Source: Acidithiobacillus marinus (GTDB taxonomy: Bacteria > Pseudomonadota > Gammaproteobacteria > Acidithiobacillales > Acidithiobacillaceae). From it: 64,000 nucleotides of DNA. The position numbers and the translations under genes were made by a program. Positions 17,770-28,254 of the stretch are shown in pieces; positions within the stretch are counted from its first letter, which is position 1, and the number at the start of each line of letters is the position of its first letter. Location: NCBI RefSeq assembly GCF_002847505.1, contig NZ_MXAV01000044.1:113773-177772 (forward strand), in the 5' to 3' direction. The notes under the pieces were generated by a model, which saw only the letters and a program-made list of their open reading frames with translations, was not told the DNA's origin and ran no database searches.

Positions 17770-18704
17770 TTCCCGCCTTGTTTCTGATGGGCCCGACGGC
17801 CAGCGGCAAGACTGATCTGGCCATGCGCATCGCCGACCGCTTTCCGGTAGACATCATCAGCGTCGATTCTCTATTGGTGTATCGCCACTTTGATATCGGC
17901 AGTGCCAAACCCGATGCAGCATTGCGACAGCAATATCCCCACGCTTTGGTGGATATCCGTGAGCCTGACGATCCCTATTCAGCCGGTTTGTTTCGGGAAG
18001 ACGCCTTGAATTGTATTTCCGAAGCCCGCCGCAGGGGTCGTATTCCTGTGCTGGTGGGCGGTACGGGATTGTATTTCCGCGCCCTGGAGCGGGGCATTGA
18101 TGCGTTGCCTCCTGCTGATCCGGAAATGCGCCAACAATTGCTGGCTGAGGCCGCACTGCGAGGCTGGCCAGCATTGCACCGGCGCCTGGCGGATCTTGAT
18201 CCGCAGACCGCCGACGGCATCCAATCCAATGATCAACAACGCATTCAGCGTGCCCTGGAAATCATCCAGCACACCGGCGCACCACTAAGCGCCTCTCGAC
18301 ACTGGCAGGACGCTTTCCCTGGCCCGCTCCGGAAAATCGTCCTGCGTTCGCCCCGTTCCTGGCTGCATGGACGCATCCAGCAACGTCTGGATGCCATGCT
18401 GGCAACCGGTTTTGTCGATGAAGTAATCGCCTTGCAGCAACGTCATTATGCCCCTGATCTGCCCGCCTTGCGGGCTGTGGGTTACCGTCAGTATTTTGCC
18501 TGGCTGGAGGGCCAATACAGCGCTGAAGATGCCTATGCCGCAGCTCTCGCCGCAACACGGCAACTAGCCAAACGTCAGGATACCTGGTTCAAACGCGAAA
18601 CTGCCGATATTCTGCTTGATCCTTCTGCGGCGGGGGTGACCGCGTATTTGCTGGACTGGATTTGCCAGCAAATTCCCCATGAGTTACGCACTTCATGCAG
18701 ATGA
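17766..18704 (+). CDS. miaA: tRNA dimethylallyltransferase MiaA
   Basis: Adds the isopentenyl group to A37 of tRNAs reading UNN codons. The product is 312 residues from ATG 17766 (MIPALFLMGPTASGKTDLA). The open frame begins 24 codons earlier inside mutL, but the family start and the ATGA overlap favour 17766. Motifs: P-loop GPTASGKT, ISVDSLLVYRHFDIGSAKP, VGGTGLYFRAL and the late GYRQYFAWLEG with TRQLAKRQDTWFKRE. hfq, often next in gammaproteobacteria, is absent here. Confidence 0.95.
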   Translation: MIPALFLMGPTASGKTDLAMRIADRFPVDIISVDSLLVYRHFDIGSAKPDAALRQQYPHALVDIREPDDPYSAGLFREDALNCISEARRRGRIPVLVGGTGLYFRALERGIDALPPADPEMRQQLLAEAALRGWPALHRRLADLDPQTADGIQSNDQQRIQRALEIIQHTGAPLSASRHWQDAFPGPLRKIVLRSPRSWLHGRIQQRLDAMLATGFVDEVIALQQRHYAPDLPALRAVGYRQYFAWLEGQYSAEDAYAAALAATRQLAKRQDTWFKRETADILLDPSAAGVTAYLLDWICQQIPHELRTSCR

Positions 18705-18830
18705 CGCTGATCAAATATGTCTCTGGAGTGCCTCCAGTGCTGATTTCCGGCGATGATTTCCGGAGATTGCCAGTAAACCAGTGTAATGCTAGCCTATGGC
18801 GACTTTTAATCTATCCCTATTGAGGAATTT

Positions 18831-19256
18831 ATGGCTGTAGAGCGCACTTTGTCCATTATTAAACCCGATGCCGTCCAGAAAAATGCCATTGGTGCCATCC
18901 TGGGTCGTTTTGAAGCGGCTGGCCTGCGGGTCATTGCCACCAAAATGCTGTATCTCAGCCAGGAAGACGCCGGTGGATTTTATGCGGTCCATAAGGCCCG
19001 TCCTTTTTATGGTGAACTGTGTGCGTTCATGAGCAGCGGTCCAGTGCTGGTCAGTGTGCTGGAAGGTGAGGGTGCCATTCTCAAAAATCGTGATCTGATG
19101 GGAGCCACCAATCCCAAGGATGCCGCTCCGGGAACCATCCGAGCAGATTTTGCCGACAGCATTGATGCCAATGCCGTCCACGGTTCCGACAGCGCCGAAA
19201 CGGCCGCTTGGGAAATCAGTTATTTCTTTAGCCAACGGGAGATTTTTTCGCGCTAA
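18831..19256 (+). CDS. ndk: Nucleoside diphosphate kinase
   Basis: Balances nucleoside triphosphate pools by ping-pong phosphate transfer. The 141-residue protein opens [20 protein letters not shown]. The catalytic histidine lies in the usual motif [20 protein letters not shown] (about 116). It is full length. The upstream 126 bp probably hold its promoter, and a TTGAGGAATTT ribosome site precedes the ATG. Its stop abuts the rlmN start directly. Confidence 0.97.
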   Translation: MAVERTLSIIKPDAVQKNAIGAILGRFEAAGLRVIATKMLYLSQEDAGGFYAVHKARPFYGELCAFMSSGPVLVSVLEGEGAILKNRDLMGATNPKDAAPGTIRADFADSIDANAVHGSDSAETAAWEISYFFSQREIFSR

Positions 19257-20348
19257 ATGAGTGCCGAAGCCGCAGTCGTGATTCCGGCGCAAAAGCCGCA
19301 TCTTCTGGGACTGAATCAGCAGTCCCTTGCGGCTTTATTGACCGAATGGGGAGAATCTCCCTTTCGCGCCAAACAGGTGCTGCAATGGATTCATGGGCGG
19401 CAGGTCGCGGATTTTGCGGAAATGAGCAATATCAGCAAGGGTCTCCGGGCGCGGCTGGCTGAACAAACTTTCTATGCTGAGCCGGAAATCCTGGCTGATC
19501 AACTTGCCGCAGACGGTACCCGCAAATGGTTGCTGGGCCTGCCGGACGGTAATGCGATTGAAACGGTATTTATTCCTGAAGAAGATCGGGGCACCTTGTG
19601 TATTTCTTCTCAGGTGGGTTGCTCTCTGGCCTGCAGTTTTTGTGCGACTGGCGCCCAGGGCCTCAGCCGCAATCTGGAAACCCACGAAATCATTGCCCAG
19701 ATCCGGATTGCCCGGCAGAAGCTGGGCCTGGATGCCATCACCAATATTGTATTCATGGGGATGGGTGAACCTTTGCTGAACTTGCGGCATCTGTTTCCCG
19801 CTCTGGACTTGTTGCGCGACGACTTTGCCTACGGTTTTGGTCCCAAACGCATTACCGTCAGTACGGCAGGGGTCGTTCCTGGTCTGGACCGCCTTGGTGC
19901 GGAAAGCCCGGTGAATCTGGCTATCAGTCTGCATGCCAGTCGAGACGAGGTTCGGGATATTCTGGTTCCCATCAACCGGCATTATCCCCTCGCCGAATTG
20001 CTGGAAGCCTGTCGGCGTTATCCGCTGCTCCCGCGTCGTCGCATTACCTTTGAGTACGTCATGCTCGACGGAGTCAATGACAGTGACACCGATGCCCGGG
20101 CTTTATTGCGGATATTGTCGGGCATCCCGGCCATGGTCAATCTCATTCCTTTCAACCCATTCCCCGGATCTGATTATCAGCGTTCGCCGCAAAAGCGCAT
20201 TGATGCTTTTCGCGATATTGTCATGCGTGGGGATATCATGACGGTTACGCGCCGGCCGCGCGGTGACGACATTGCCGCTGCCTGCGGTCAACTGGCTGGA
20301 CAGGTGCGAGATGGTCGCCGCAGCATTCCCTTGAAGGTACAGGCATGA
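19257..20348 (+). CDS. rlmN: Dual-specificity 23S rRNA/tRNA adenine-C2 methyltransferase RlmN
   Basis: A radical-SAM enzyme that methylates A2503 of 23S rRNA and A37 of some tRNAs. The 363-residue protein has the iron-sulfur cluster motif [11 protein letters not shown] (about 122-132) and the methyl-carrying cysteine region near [11 protein letters not shown] (about 345). [23 protein letters not shown] and [12 protein letters not shown] also match. It starts right at the ndk stop and overlaps pilF by 4 bp. Confidence 0.96.
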   Translation: MSAEAAVVIPAQKPHLLGLNQQSLAALLTEWGESPFRAKQVLQWIHGRQVADFAEMSNISKGLRARLAEQTFYAEPEILADQLAADGTRKWLLGLPDGNAIETVFIPEEDRGTLCISSQVGCSLACSFCATGAQGLSRNLETHEIIAQIRIARQKLGLDAITNIVFMGMGEPLLNLRHLFPALDLLRDDFAYGFGPKRITVSTAGVVPGLDRLGAESPVNLAISLHASRDEVRDILVPINRHYPLAELLEACRRYPLLPRRRITFEYVMLDGVNDSDTDARALLRILSGIPAMVNLIPFNPFPGSDYQRSPQKRIDAFRDIVMRGDIMTVTRRPRGDDIAAACGQLAGQVRDGRRSIPLKVQA

Positions 20349-21214
20349 GCACGCGCAGAACCCCGTTAACCCTGAAAATAATCATTCCTGCTGTGCTGAC
20401 CGCAACGGTATTAAGTGGCTGCGGGATCTTTGGCAGTAAGAACACTGCCATGACACCCGATCAGCAAATGGCGGCATTTATTGCCCACGAACATAAAACC
20501 CGCGCCCAGGATCAGGGTCTCCAGGCACCAGCCGACGACGGTAAAGCCAAGGCGGGTATTTACACTTCACTCGGTACTGCGTATCTGCAGGATGGTCATC
20601 CTAGGCAAGCCATTCGTGAGTTACAAAAAGCCACTCAGGTCGATAGCAACTATGCAAATGCCTACAATGTAATGGGGCTAGCCTATGAGCAGCTTGCGCA
20701 AAAAGCTTTGGCAAAGCAGGCTTTTGAGCAGGCGCTTTCGCTAGATGGCAAAAACCCAGAATACCATAATAATTTCGGGGCCTTTCTGGTCAATACCGAC
20801 GACTACCAGCAAGCTGTCGCCCAGTTGAAGATGGCTACGGACGATCCTTTATACAGTACGCCGCAATTTGCCTGGACCAATCTGGCACAGGCTTATGCTG
20901 GGCTGAAAAACCTTTCTGCAGCCCGCGATGCGCTGAATCGTGCTCTCTATCTCGTGCCCAATTATCCACCCGCGCTGCAAATGCTGGCTGAAATGGATTT
21001 CCAAGAAGGTAACGCCACTGCTGCCTTCAGTCATCTCCAGGTCGTTTTGGCTCAGGAACCGAATAATCCTGATGCCTTACTGTTGGCGGGACAAATTGCC
21101 GCCCAGCAGGGTCACAGCACAGAAGCTACGTCATTATGGCAACGTTGTGTGAATGCTGCGCCTTATTCGACGGCGGGCAAAAAAGCCCAACAGCTGTTAT
21201 TGCAGCAGAGTTGA
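20345..21214 (+). CDS. pilF: Type IV pilus biogenesis/stability lipoprotein PilF (PilW)
   Basis: An outer-membrane lipoprotein of TPR repeats that guides assembly of the PilQ secretin. The 289 residues begin with a signal peptide and lipobox VLSGC (cysteine about 26). At least four TPR units follow (for example [20 protein letters not shown] and [20 protein letters not shown]). Position between rlmN and rodZ is the conserved site of pilF/pilW. With pilZ in the same window, it suggests the host can build type IV pili. Confidence 0.88.
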   Translation: MSTRRTPLTLKIIIPAVLTATVLSGCGIFGSKNTAMTPDQQMAAFIAHEHKTRAQDQGLQAPADDGKAKAGIYTSLGTAYLQDGHPRQAIRELQKATQVDSNYANAYNVMGLAYEQLAQKALAKQAFEQALSLDGKNPEYHNNFGAFLVNTDDYQQAVAQLKMATDDPLYSTPQFAWTNLAQAYAGLKNLSAARDALNRALYLVPNYPPALQMLAEMDFQEGNATAAFSHLQVVLAQEPNNPDALLLAGQIAAQQGHSTEATSLWQRCVNAAPYSTAGKKAQQLLLQQS

Positions 21215-21221
21215 TTAAGCG

Positions 21222-22241
21222 ATGGACGCCGTGGATGATAGCCAGAACCCTCCGGATTTACGCAGTGCCCGTGAGGCTCGGGGCTGGACTTTGCGTCAGG
21301 CCGCAGCACAACTGCATATAACCGAAATACAAGTACAGGGTCTGGAAGAGGGTAATTACAGCGTACTTCCCGGTGCCACCTTTGCCCGTGGGTTTCTCAA
21401 AAATTACGCCCGCATTCTGGGTCTGGATCCAGAACCCTTGTTGCGTAGCTATGATGCCAGCAATGCGAGTTCGGCACTTTCTCCCACTCGGCAGCTCTTA
21501 CCCGATGGGGAAAGCCCCTTGCTTGATTACAGCAAGAGGACTCTGTTGATTTCTTTCCTGATTGTGGTTGCGGTGGTGGTCGCTGTGTGGTGGTTCTGGG
21601 GGCGTTCCGGATCCGCCGTGATGCCATCCTCCGTCACAGCTCCACCAGAGAAATCCCATCATCGTATTTCTAAACCCGTAACCCTGACTACACCCGCATT
21701 AACTGTGGCTTCGGGTCGAAGTGTAACCGCTGATCTGCAGAGCGGAGCTGCCGCCGCCATTCGTATTCCGTCAGCACCCACGCAATCTGTAGATGCCGCT
21801 CACGACGTAATGAATACCGGCATTGCTTTTCAGTTCAGTGCCAATTGCTGGGTACAGGTCAAGGATGCCGAAGGCAAGACTCTGCTGGCAGTGCTCGGGC
21901 GTCCAGGGGATCTTTTCAATGTGCACTCAGGTAAGCCCCCCTATCAGGTACTGTTAGGAAATGCTCGGGGGGTTAAAATCCAGTATCAGGGCAAACCTGT
22001 TACGCTTTCCGTAAACGCGCGGGGTGTGGACCGTCTGCAACTGGGTACGGCACCCACGACCAGTACGAGTTCGGCCGCTGTCACTGCAGCCCCACCACGC
22101 ATTACGGCTCGCCACGCCCATGCAGTCCCTCGACATTCTGCTGTGTCCAGTACATCCTTAGCGGATATAGCAGCTCCATCAACACCTGCTGCGCTTGCTG
22201 CAAGCGCACCTGTCATTAGCGAGGCTTCCCATGCACCATGA
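21222..22241 (+). CDS. rodZ: RodZ-like cytoskeletal HTH membrane protein
   Basis: RodZ links MreB filaments to the cell-wall machinery. The 339-residue product has an N-terminal Cro-type HTH ([20 protein letters not shown], about 10-30, and [21 protein letters not shown]), a single membrane helix ([20 protein letters not shown], about 108-127), a Ser/Ala/Thr-rich periplasmic linker and a DUF4115 domain ([22 protein letters not shown]). It sits in the conserved pilF-rodZ-ispG order. The C-terminal tail is low-complexity Ala/Ser/Thr. Confidence 0.9.
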   Translation: MDAVDDSQNPPDLRSAREARGWTLRQAAAQLHITEIQVQGLEEGNYSVLPGATFARGFLKNYARILGLDPEPLLRSYDASNASSALSPTRQLLPDGESPLLDYSKRTLLISFLIVVAVVVAVWWFWGRSGSAVMPSSVTAPPEKSHHRISKPVTLTTPALTVASGRSVTADLQSGAAAAIRIPSAPTQSVDAAHDVMNTGIAFQFSANCWVQVKDAEGKTLLAVLGRPGDLFNVHSGKPPYQVLLGNARGVKIQYQGKPVTLSVNARGVDRLQLGTAPTTSTSSAAVTAAPPRITARHAHAVPRHSAVSSTSLADIAAPSTPAALAASAPVISEASHAP

Positions 22242-23331
22242 ATCTCCTATTCAGCGTCGTAAGACCCGGCAAATTCACGTTGGAAAAGTAGCCATCGGTG
22301 GAGATGCTCCCATCAGCGTCCAAAGCATGACCAATACCGAAACCCGGGATGTGGCTGCGACCGTGGCACAAATACGTCGCCTGGAGGCTGTTGGAGCAGA
22401 TATTGTCCGGGTATCAGTTCCGAGCATGGATGCGGCAGAGGCTTTCAAAGCCATCCGCGCCCAGGTGGAGACGCCATTAGTGGCCGACATTCACTTCGAT
22501 CACCGTATTGCCCTCCAGGTGATGGCTGATGGGGTCGATGGTTTACGCATCAATCCCGGCAATATCGGCTCGCTGGACAAAACCCGACTGGTGGTGGAAA
22601 TGGCTAAGGACAAGGGCATTCCGATCCGGATTGGAGTCAATGCCGGTTCCCTGGAAAAGGATATTCAGGAAAAATACGGAGAACCCACCCCGGAGGCCTT
22701 GGTAGAATCAGCTTTGCGCCATGTCAGCATTCTTGATGAATTGAATTTTCATGATGTCAAAATCAGCGTGAAAGCCTCTGATGTGTTTTTGGCTGTGGGG
22801 GCCTATCGCTTGCTTTCGGAAAAGGTCGACTATCCTTTGCATCTGGGTATCACCGAAGCGGGCGGATTACGCTCGGGTACGGTCAAGTCCGCCATTGGTC
22901 TGGGTTTGCTGCTGCGGGATGGCATTGGCGATACCATCCGGATTTCCCTGGCAGCTGATCCAGTGGAAGAAATCCGGGTTGGTTTTGATATTCTCAAAAG
23001 CCTACATCTGCGCCAGAAAGGCATTAATCTGATTGCCTGTCCTTCCTGTTCACGACAGGAGTTTGACGTCATCAACACCATCAATGCCCTGGAAGCACGC
23101 CTCGAAGATATTCTGGAGCCCATGGACGTTTCGGTGATTGGTTGCGTGGTCAATGGGATTGGCGAGGCCAAGGAAGCGGATATCGGGCTGGCAGGCGGCG
23201 ATAAGCGCAGTATTCTCTACTATCATGGCAAACAGGTTGACCGTGTTGAAAACGTCAACATTGTCGATGTGTTGGAAAAACGCATTCGTGCTGAAATTGC
23301 CGAGCGCCAGGCTGCGCGAAATGATGCCTGA
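22231..23331 (+). CDS. ispG: 4-hydroxy-3-methylbut-2-en-1-yl diphosphate synthase (IspG/GcpE)
   Basis: Catalyses the penultimate step of the MEP isoprenoid pathway with a 4Fe-4S cluster. The product is 366 residues from ATG 22231 ([18 protein letters not shown]). The open frame extends 12 codons up inside rodZ, but the family start and the upstream GAGG favour 22231. Cluster cysteines are in [12 protein letters not shown] (about 265-268) and [20 protein letters not shown] (about 300). Other motifs include [22 protein letters not shown] and [11 protein letters not shown]. Confidence 0.95.
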   Translation: MHHESPIQRRKTRQIHVGKVAIGGDAPISVQSMTNTETRDVAATVAQIRRLEAVGADIVRVSVPSMDAAEAFKAIRAQVETPLVADIHFDHRIALQVMADGVDGLRINPGNIGSLDKTRLVVEMAKDKGIPIRIGVNAGSLEKDIQEKYGEPTPEALVESALRHVSILDELNFHDVKISVKASDVFLAVGAYRLLSEKVDYPLHLGITEAGGLRSGTVKSAIGLGLLLRDGIGDTIRISLAADPVEEIRVGFDILKSLHLRQKGINLIACPSCSRQEFDVINTINALEARLEDILEPMDVSVIGCVVNGIGEAKEADIGLAGGDKRSILYYHGKQVDRVENVNIVDVLEKRIRAEIAERQAARNDA

Positions 23332-23372
23332 TACCTGCTGTTGTTCTGCCTTCATGCACCAGAGTGCCCTGT

Positions 23373-24692
23373 ATGGCAACTAAGGAGCTGCAGGCGGTAC
23401 GGGGAATGAATGATATTTTCCCGTCAGCTAGTGCTGGCTGGCAGACGCTGGAAGCCGATTTGCGGGATCTGCTCAGCCTCTATGATTACGGGGAAATACG
23501 TCTGCCACTGCTGGAATCGACAGAGCTCTTTGCCCGTGCTATTGGCGATGTCACGGATATTGTGCAAAAAGAGATGTATACCTTCGCTGATCGCAATGGT
23601 GACAGCCTCACCCTGCGTCCTGAAGGGACTGCGGGCTGCGTGCGAGCGGCCATCCAGCATCAGACCATGCGTGGGCAGACGCCAAGGTATTACTATATAG
23701 GTCCCATGTTTCGCCATGAACGTCCTCAGAAGGGTCGCTACCGGCAGTTCCATCAATTGGGTGTGGAAGTTTTTGGCCAGGCCGGAGCCGGAGCAGATGC
23801 AGAAGTGATTGCTCTTTCTGCGCGCATTCTTAAACGATCGGGTGTAGCCGCCGCTTTGCAGATCAACTCGTTGGGAAGTCCTGCAGCACGCGCGGCATAC
23901 CGTGAGCGCTTGCTGTCCTATTTGCGCCCCCGGGAAGCTGCTTTGTGTGCGGACTGTCAAACCCGCATGGAACGTAACCCCCTCCGGGTTCTGGACTGTA
24001 AAGTGCCGGGTTGTCAGGAGATTGCCGCTGCGGCTCCGCATCTGGTCGATCATCTGGATGCGGAATCTGCTGCCCATTTTGCTTCTTTGCAGGATTTGTT
24101 AACGGCTCTGGATATTCCCTATGTGGTCAATCACAGCCTTGTACGGGGCCTGGATTATTATAACCGCACGGTTTTTGAATGGGTGACCGATGCTCTCGGG
24201 GCCCAGGGTACTGTGCTGGCGGGGGGACGTTATGATGGACTGATCAGCCAACTGGGGGGTCAGCAAACACCGGCTATCGGCTTCGCCGTAGGGTTGGAGC
24301 GCTTGCTGGCTTTGCAGGAAATTCAGGGAAAGCTCGCTACTGCGTCAAAACCCATACTATTTGTTGGCGCGCTGGATGACAGCAGTCTGGTTTCTGCCTG
24401 GCAGCTGGCTGAGCACTTGCGTGACCACGCGATCAGTGTGGTTAGTGGAGGACCAGCATCTTTCAAATCGCTGATGAAGCAGGCAGAGCGTTCCCAGGCG
24501 CAGTTTCAGGTCGTTATTGGTGCTGGACAGCTTCAGGATGAGCCTGTGATCATCAAGGAACAGCATGGAGAAGGGCGCTGGGAGGGCAGTCTGGATGCCG
24601 TGACCAGCGGTTTGCAAAGCCTTGGCGTTGATTTCCCCCAGCATGCACCCCATACTGAGCACAATTTTGCCACAACCAGAAGATTAAAGTGA
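23373..24692 (+). CDS. hisS: Histidyl-tRNA synthetase
   Basis: A class II synthetase charging tRNA-His. The product is 439 residues from ATG 23373 (MATKELQAVRGMNDIFP). A GTG three codons earlier is an alternative. Class II motif 2 is FRHERPQKGRYRQFHQLGVE. The HisA-type motifs LVRGLDYYNRTVFEWV and AGGRYDGLISQLGG are present, followed by motif 3 AIGFAVGLERLL and the anticodon-binding domain. It ends in a 4-bp overlap with the next gene. Confidence 0.96.
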   Translation: MATKELQAVRGMNDIFPSASAGWQTLEADLRDLLSLYDYGEIRLPLLESTELFARAIGDVTDIVQKEMYTFADRNGDSLTLRPEGTAGCVRAAIQHQTMRGQTPRYYYIGPMFRHERPQKGRYRQFHQLGVEVFGQAGAGADAEVIALSARILKRSGVAAALQINSLGSPAARAAYRERLLSYLRPREAALCADCQTRMERNPLRVLDCKVPGCQEIAAAAPHLVDHLDAESAAHFASLQDLLTALDIPYVVNHSLVRGLDYYNRTVFEWVTDALGAQGTVLAGGRYDGLISQLGGQQTPAIGFAVGLERLLALQEIQGKLATASKPILFVGALDDSSLVSAWQLAEHLRDHAISVVSGGPASFKSLMKQAERSQAQFQVVIGAGQLQDEPVIIKEQHGEGRWEGSLDAVTSGLQSLGVDFPQHAPHTEHNFATTRRLK

Positions 24693-25300
24693 CCGGTCAA
24701 GAACTTTCTGCATTATTATCCCGCCATCGGGTTGCCCTGATTTTGGGTATTATTGTTATTCTACTCGGCGCCATGGGATTTTTTGGCTACGAAAAATATC
24801 AACGCCATCAAATTGAAAAGGCAGCCGTGTTGTACAATGAACTAGCGGATACCATGCTCCAAGGTCAAAACAGTACTGCCCGTGCCAGCGCTGAAACTTT
24901 GATTGATCACTACGCACATACGCCCTACGGAATCATGGCGCGTTTTTTTCTTGCTCGACTTGATGTGGAAAGCAAACAAATTCCTGCTGCCGAAAAAACG
25001 CTCAGTGCTGTCATGGAAAATGCTTCGGCTCCCCGTGGTATGCGCAGTCTGGCACGCATGTACCTTGCCCGGTTATATGTGGATCAGCATCAGCCTCAAA
25101 AGGCTTTGGGATTATTGCAAAAGACTGACCCCGCTTTTGCGAGTGTTGCGGACGAAATCAAGGGAGATGCTTATGCTTCTCTCAAGCAGGTGAGCAAGGC
25201 GGATCAAGCTTACCATACGGCCATGAAAGCCTTGCCTGAAACTGACCCTTATCGTACTTATCTGCAAATGAAAATTGCCAATATCGGAGTTGCGCCGTGA
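24689..25300 (+). CDS. yfgM: YfgM-like TPR membrane protein (SecYEG ancillary subunit)
   Basis: YfgM is a single-pass inner-membrane protein that associates with SecYEG and the periplasmic chaperone network. The 203-residue product begins with GTG, has a short cytoplasmic tail, one membrane helix (VALILGIIVILLGAMGFFGY, about 15-34) and TPR repeats outside. The hisS-yfgM-bamB-der order is the conserved one, which supports the call despite weak primary motifs. It overlaps both hisS and bamB by 4 bp. Confidence 0.85.
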   Translation: MTGQELSALLSRHRVALILGIIVILLGAMGFFGYEKYQRHQIEKAAVLYNELADTMLQGQNSTARASAETLIDHYAHTPYGIMARFFLARLDVESKQIPAAEKTLSAVMENASAPRGMRSLARMYLARLYVDQHQPQKALGLLQKTDPAFASVADEIKGDAYASLKQVSKADQAYHTAMKALPETDPYRTYLQMKIANIGVAP

Positions 25301-26484
25301 TGCGAGATGTACTTTTCAAAAGCATATGGCGTTCAGCCGCTCTAGGATCCGTAGCTATCTTGCTGAATGGCTGCGGAATCATGTCCTGGTTTCATTCGTC
25401 ACCGGGTCCCAAGACTCCTCCACCACTGAGCAAAGGGGAAAAACAAGTCTCCTTTTCTACCCAGTGGCAGGCACGACTTTATGGGTTGTGGCCCATTCAT
25501 CCTTATCAGGGAACTGATATTGCCCACCAGGGTAGGCAAATTGTCGTGAGTGATGCTTCGGGACACTTGGTCAGCCTGAATGATGCCGGCAGACAGCAAT
25601 GGATCCGCAGCCTCGTCGGTAAAAGTGCACGAGGTGCGACGATCGCCCATGGAGTGGTCTACACTGGAACCACTGCAGGAGAGGTTTTCGCTTTTGATGC
25701 TAAAAATGGGCACAAACTCTGGTCGGTGCAGTTGACTTCTGAAGTATTGACCCCAGTGGTTTTTGCCGATGATCATTTGTTGTTGCAAACAGTCAATGGT
25801 CATCTCTGGGCCCTGGATCCCAAGGACGGCAAGGTGCAATGGACGTTTTCCATGAATCAACCTTCCTTGATTCTGCGCGCAGTTTCCACCCCCACCGTAC
25901 ATGATGGGGTGGTTTATGCTGGATTTGCCGACGGTACCTTGGCCGCCTTGAGTCTCTCTACCGGTGCCGAATTGTGGCATGCGCGCGTGGCCATCGCCCA
26001 TGGTAGCAATGAACTGGCGCGGATGGTGGATGTGGCTGCGCGTCCCATTGTGGCTGATGGTCAGGTGTTTGCAGCTGCTTATCAAGGCAATCTGGCTGCG
26101 TACACTCTACAGAGTGGCAGTCAGAACTGGAGCGTTCCCATGTCGGTCTATCTGACCCCGGTATGGTTCAAGAACCATTTGTTTGTGGCCGAAGCGGACG
26201 GCGTCATTGCCGAAATTGATCCCGGTTCCGGTAGCGTACTGTGGCGAAACACGCGCCTCAAAGGTCATGCCATGACCGGTTTGAGCAGCTGTGGGGATGA
26301 CTTGCTGGCCACCGACAACGGGGGGTATCTCTATGCTTTCAATCCCAAATCCGGGCACAGGATCGGTCAGACCCGCCTTTCTTCCAGCGGTATTCAAAGC
26401 AGTCCTGTCTGTCTGGCCAATCACCAGATTCTTGCCCTCAGTGATGCGGGTACTTTGTATCGGATCAAGCTCGCAAAGCGCTAA
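25297..26484 (+). CDS. bamB: Outer membrane protein assembly factor BamB
   Basis: A BAM-complex lipoprotein that helps BamA insert beta-barrel proteins. The 395-residue protein has a signal peptide with lipobox LLNGC (about 22-26) and then an eight-bladed PQQ-type propeller, visible as repeated units such as GVVYTGTTAGEVFAFDAKNG, LLQTVNGHLWALDPKDGKVQ and LATDNGGYLYAFNPKSG. Its position before der is conserved. It probably serves, among others, the outer-membrane translocation gene tamA later in this window. Confidence 0.94.
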   Translation: MMRDVLFKSIWRSAALGSVAILLNGCGIMSWFHSSPGPKTPPPLSKGEKQVSFSTQWQARLYGLWPIHPYQGTDIAHQGRQIVVSDASGHLVSLNDAGRQQWIRSLVGKSARGATIAHGVVYTGTTAGEVFAFDAKNGHKLWSVQLTSEVLTPVVFADDHLLLQTVNGHLWALDPKDGKVQWTFSMNQPSLILRAVSTPTVHDGVVYAGFADGTLAALSLSTGAELWHARVAIAHGSNELARMVDVAARPIVADGQVFAAAYQGNLAAYTLQSGSQNWSVPMSVYLTPVWFKNHLFVAEADGVIAEIDPGSGSVLWRNTRLKGHAMTGLSSCGDDLLATDNGGYLYAFNPKSGHRIGQTRLSSSGIQSSPVCLANHQILALSDAGTLYRIKLAKR

Positions 26485-26493
26485 GGTTGCGTC

Positions 26494-27837
26494 ATGACTG
26501 CAGTAATTGCCCTGGTAGGGCGCCCCAATGTCGGCAAGTCCACTTTTTTCAATCGCCTGACACGCACCCGTGAGGCCCTGGTGGCAGACTTCCCGGGCTT
26601 GACCCGAGATCGTCACTACGGAACGGCACAATTTGAAGGACGTCGGTTTCTGGTGATTGATACGGGTGGTTTTGAGCCGGAGCAGCGCGAAGGGCTGATA
26701 GCCGCCATGGCTATCCAGACCCGGCTAGCCATTCAAGAGGCAGATGCTATCTGCTTTCTGGTGGATGCCAAAGAAGGCTTTTCGGCTCAGGATGAAGAAA
26801 TAGCCAGCGAATTGCGGCGTGGCGGCAAGCCAATTTATCTGGTGGTGAATAAAATGGATGCCAAGGGCGCTGTCAGTGAGCTTCCGGAATTTCACCGTCT
26901 CGGATTGGGGATGCCCTACACGATTTCTGCCGCCCATGGGCATGGGGTGGAAACGCTTCTGGAAGCCGTTTTTTCCGATATTCCTAATGAGGAAATCATT
27001 CCGGAGGATGTGGCTAAAGGACCGCGTATTGCCATGCTGGGGCGTCCCAATGTGGGGAAATCCACGCTCGCAAATGCCATGCTGGGTGAAAAACGGGTGC
27101 TGGTATTTGACGAGCCCGGCACCACCCGGGACAGCATCCGGATACCCTATGAACGGGAAGGCAAGCCCTATGTCATGATCGATACGGCGGGCATGCGTCG
27201 CCGTGCCAGAGTGGGTGAAGGCCTGGAGAAACTCAGTGTTCTGAAAACTCTGGGCGCACTGCGGGAAGCGGATGTGGTGCTCCTGGTTTTGGATGCCCGG
27301 GTCGGCATTGCTGAACAGGACTCTCATCTGGTCGGCGTCGCCGTAGAGTTGGGACGGCCCATTATCGTGGTCATCAACAAGTGGGATGGAATGAGTCCTC
27401 ACGACCGCAAGGCGGTCAAAGAGGAACTGGAGCGACGGCTGAGCTTTATTCAGTACGCACCGGTGTACACCATTTCTGCCCTGCATGGTACCGGCGTAGG
27501 TGATCTCTATAAAAGCATTGATCGCCTTTGGGAAAACTCCCGTAAACATTTTTCCACCGGCGAACTGAACCGCGCGTTGGCCGAGATTATAGAAACCCAT
27601 CAGCCACCCATGGTGGGCGGACGGCGGATCAAGTTGCGCTATTGTCATCAGGGCGGCGAAAATCCAGTCACTCTGGTTTTTCACGGTAATCAGCTGACCC
27701 GCTTGCCCGGGAGTTACAAGCGTTACCTGGAAAGCGCTTTTCGTAAAACCCTGGGTCTGGATGCCATTCCGCTGCGGCTGATTTTTCGTCAGGGTGAAAA
27801 TCCCTACGATCCGCAACCCAAGAGAGGAAAGCATTAA
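26494..27837 (+). CDS. der: Ribosome-associated GTPase Der (EngA)
   Basis: An essential double-GTPase needed for 50S subunit maturation. The 447-residue product has two G domains, each with GRPNVGKST (residues about 8-16 and 183-191), DTGGF or DTAGM switch II motifs and NKMD or NKWD specificity motifs. A C-terminal KH-like domain (PMVGGRRIKLRYCHQGGENPVTLVFHGN) and a basic tail follow. Length and order are as in the family. Confidence 0.97.
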   Translation: MTAVIALVGRPNVGKSTFFNRLTRTREALVADFPGLTRDRHYGTAQFEGRRFLVIDTGGFEPEQREGLIAAMAIQTRLAIQEADAICFLVDAKEGFSAQDEEIASELRRGGKPIYLVVNKMDAKGAVSELPEFHRLGLGMPYTISAAHGHGVETLLEAVFSDIPNEEIIPEDVAKGPRIAMLGRPNVGKSTLANAMLGEKRVLVFDEPGTTRDSIRIPYEREGKPYVMIDTAGMRRRARVGEGLEKLSVLKTLGALREADVVLLVLDARVGIAEQDSHLVGVAVELGRPIIVVINKWDGMSPHDRKAVKEELERRLSFIQYAPVYTISALHGTGVGDLYKSIDRLWENSRKHFSTGELNRALAEIIETHQPPMVGGRRIKLRYCHQGGENPVTLVFHGNQLTRLPGSYKRYLESAFRKTLGLDAIPLRLIFRQGENPYDPQPKRGKH

Positions 27838-28254
27838 ATGAAAGGCAGTCTGGCTGGATGGTGGCGCTGGGCCATCGTGGCCCTTTTGATTTACCTGGGT
27901 ATTTTATGGAGCGGGCAGATACTTCCAGTGAATCCTCAGGGCTTGTGGATACGTGCAGGCGAGTACGCCCTCTGGGCTACGGTGACGCTGGGTGCCATCG
28001 CTCGCTTTTATCCGGTGTTGGGTCCCTATGGTTGGAGACCGGTGACCATTTTTCTGGGAGCGGTTTTATCCGGGCTGGAAGTATTTATCGGTGCTGGTCC
28101 CGATACCAAAACCCGCGTGGATGAGTGGATGACTGCTTTGATCGGTATTGCGGTGATAACCATTCTTGCCCGGGTATTGCCGAGGGCCATCACGATAATC
28201 TGGTTTGGACAGGAGGTGCAAAAGCGTGAACCTTTTACTCGTACGCCACGCTGA
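27838..28254 (+). CDS. Small four-helix membrane protein of unknown function
   Basis: 138 residues with three or four hydrophobic segments (WAIVALLIYLGILWSG, AGEYALWATVTLGAIARFYP, GWRPVTIFLGAVLSGLEVFI, MTALIGIAVITILARVLPRA) and a basic tail. No family was recognised. Its ATG directly follows the der stop codon and its end overlaps sixA by 29 bp, so it is likely co-translated with both. This could point to a membrane role linked to signalling or envelope growth, but that is only inference. Confidence 0.75.
   Translation: MKGSLAGWWRWAIVALLIYLGILWSGQILPVNPQGLWIRAGEYALWATVTLGAIARFYPVLGPYGWRPVTIFLGAVLSGLEVFIGAGPDTKTRVDEWMTALIGIAVITILARVLPRAITIIWFGQEVQKREPFTRTPR

Noticed and set aside
22195..22230. 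A longer ispG start inside rodZ
   Set aside because: The extra residues do not resemble IspG, while ATG 22231 has an upstream GAGG and the family N-terminus.
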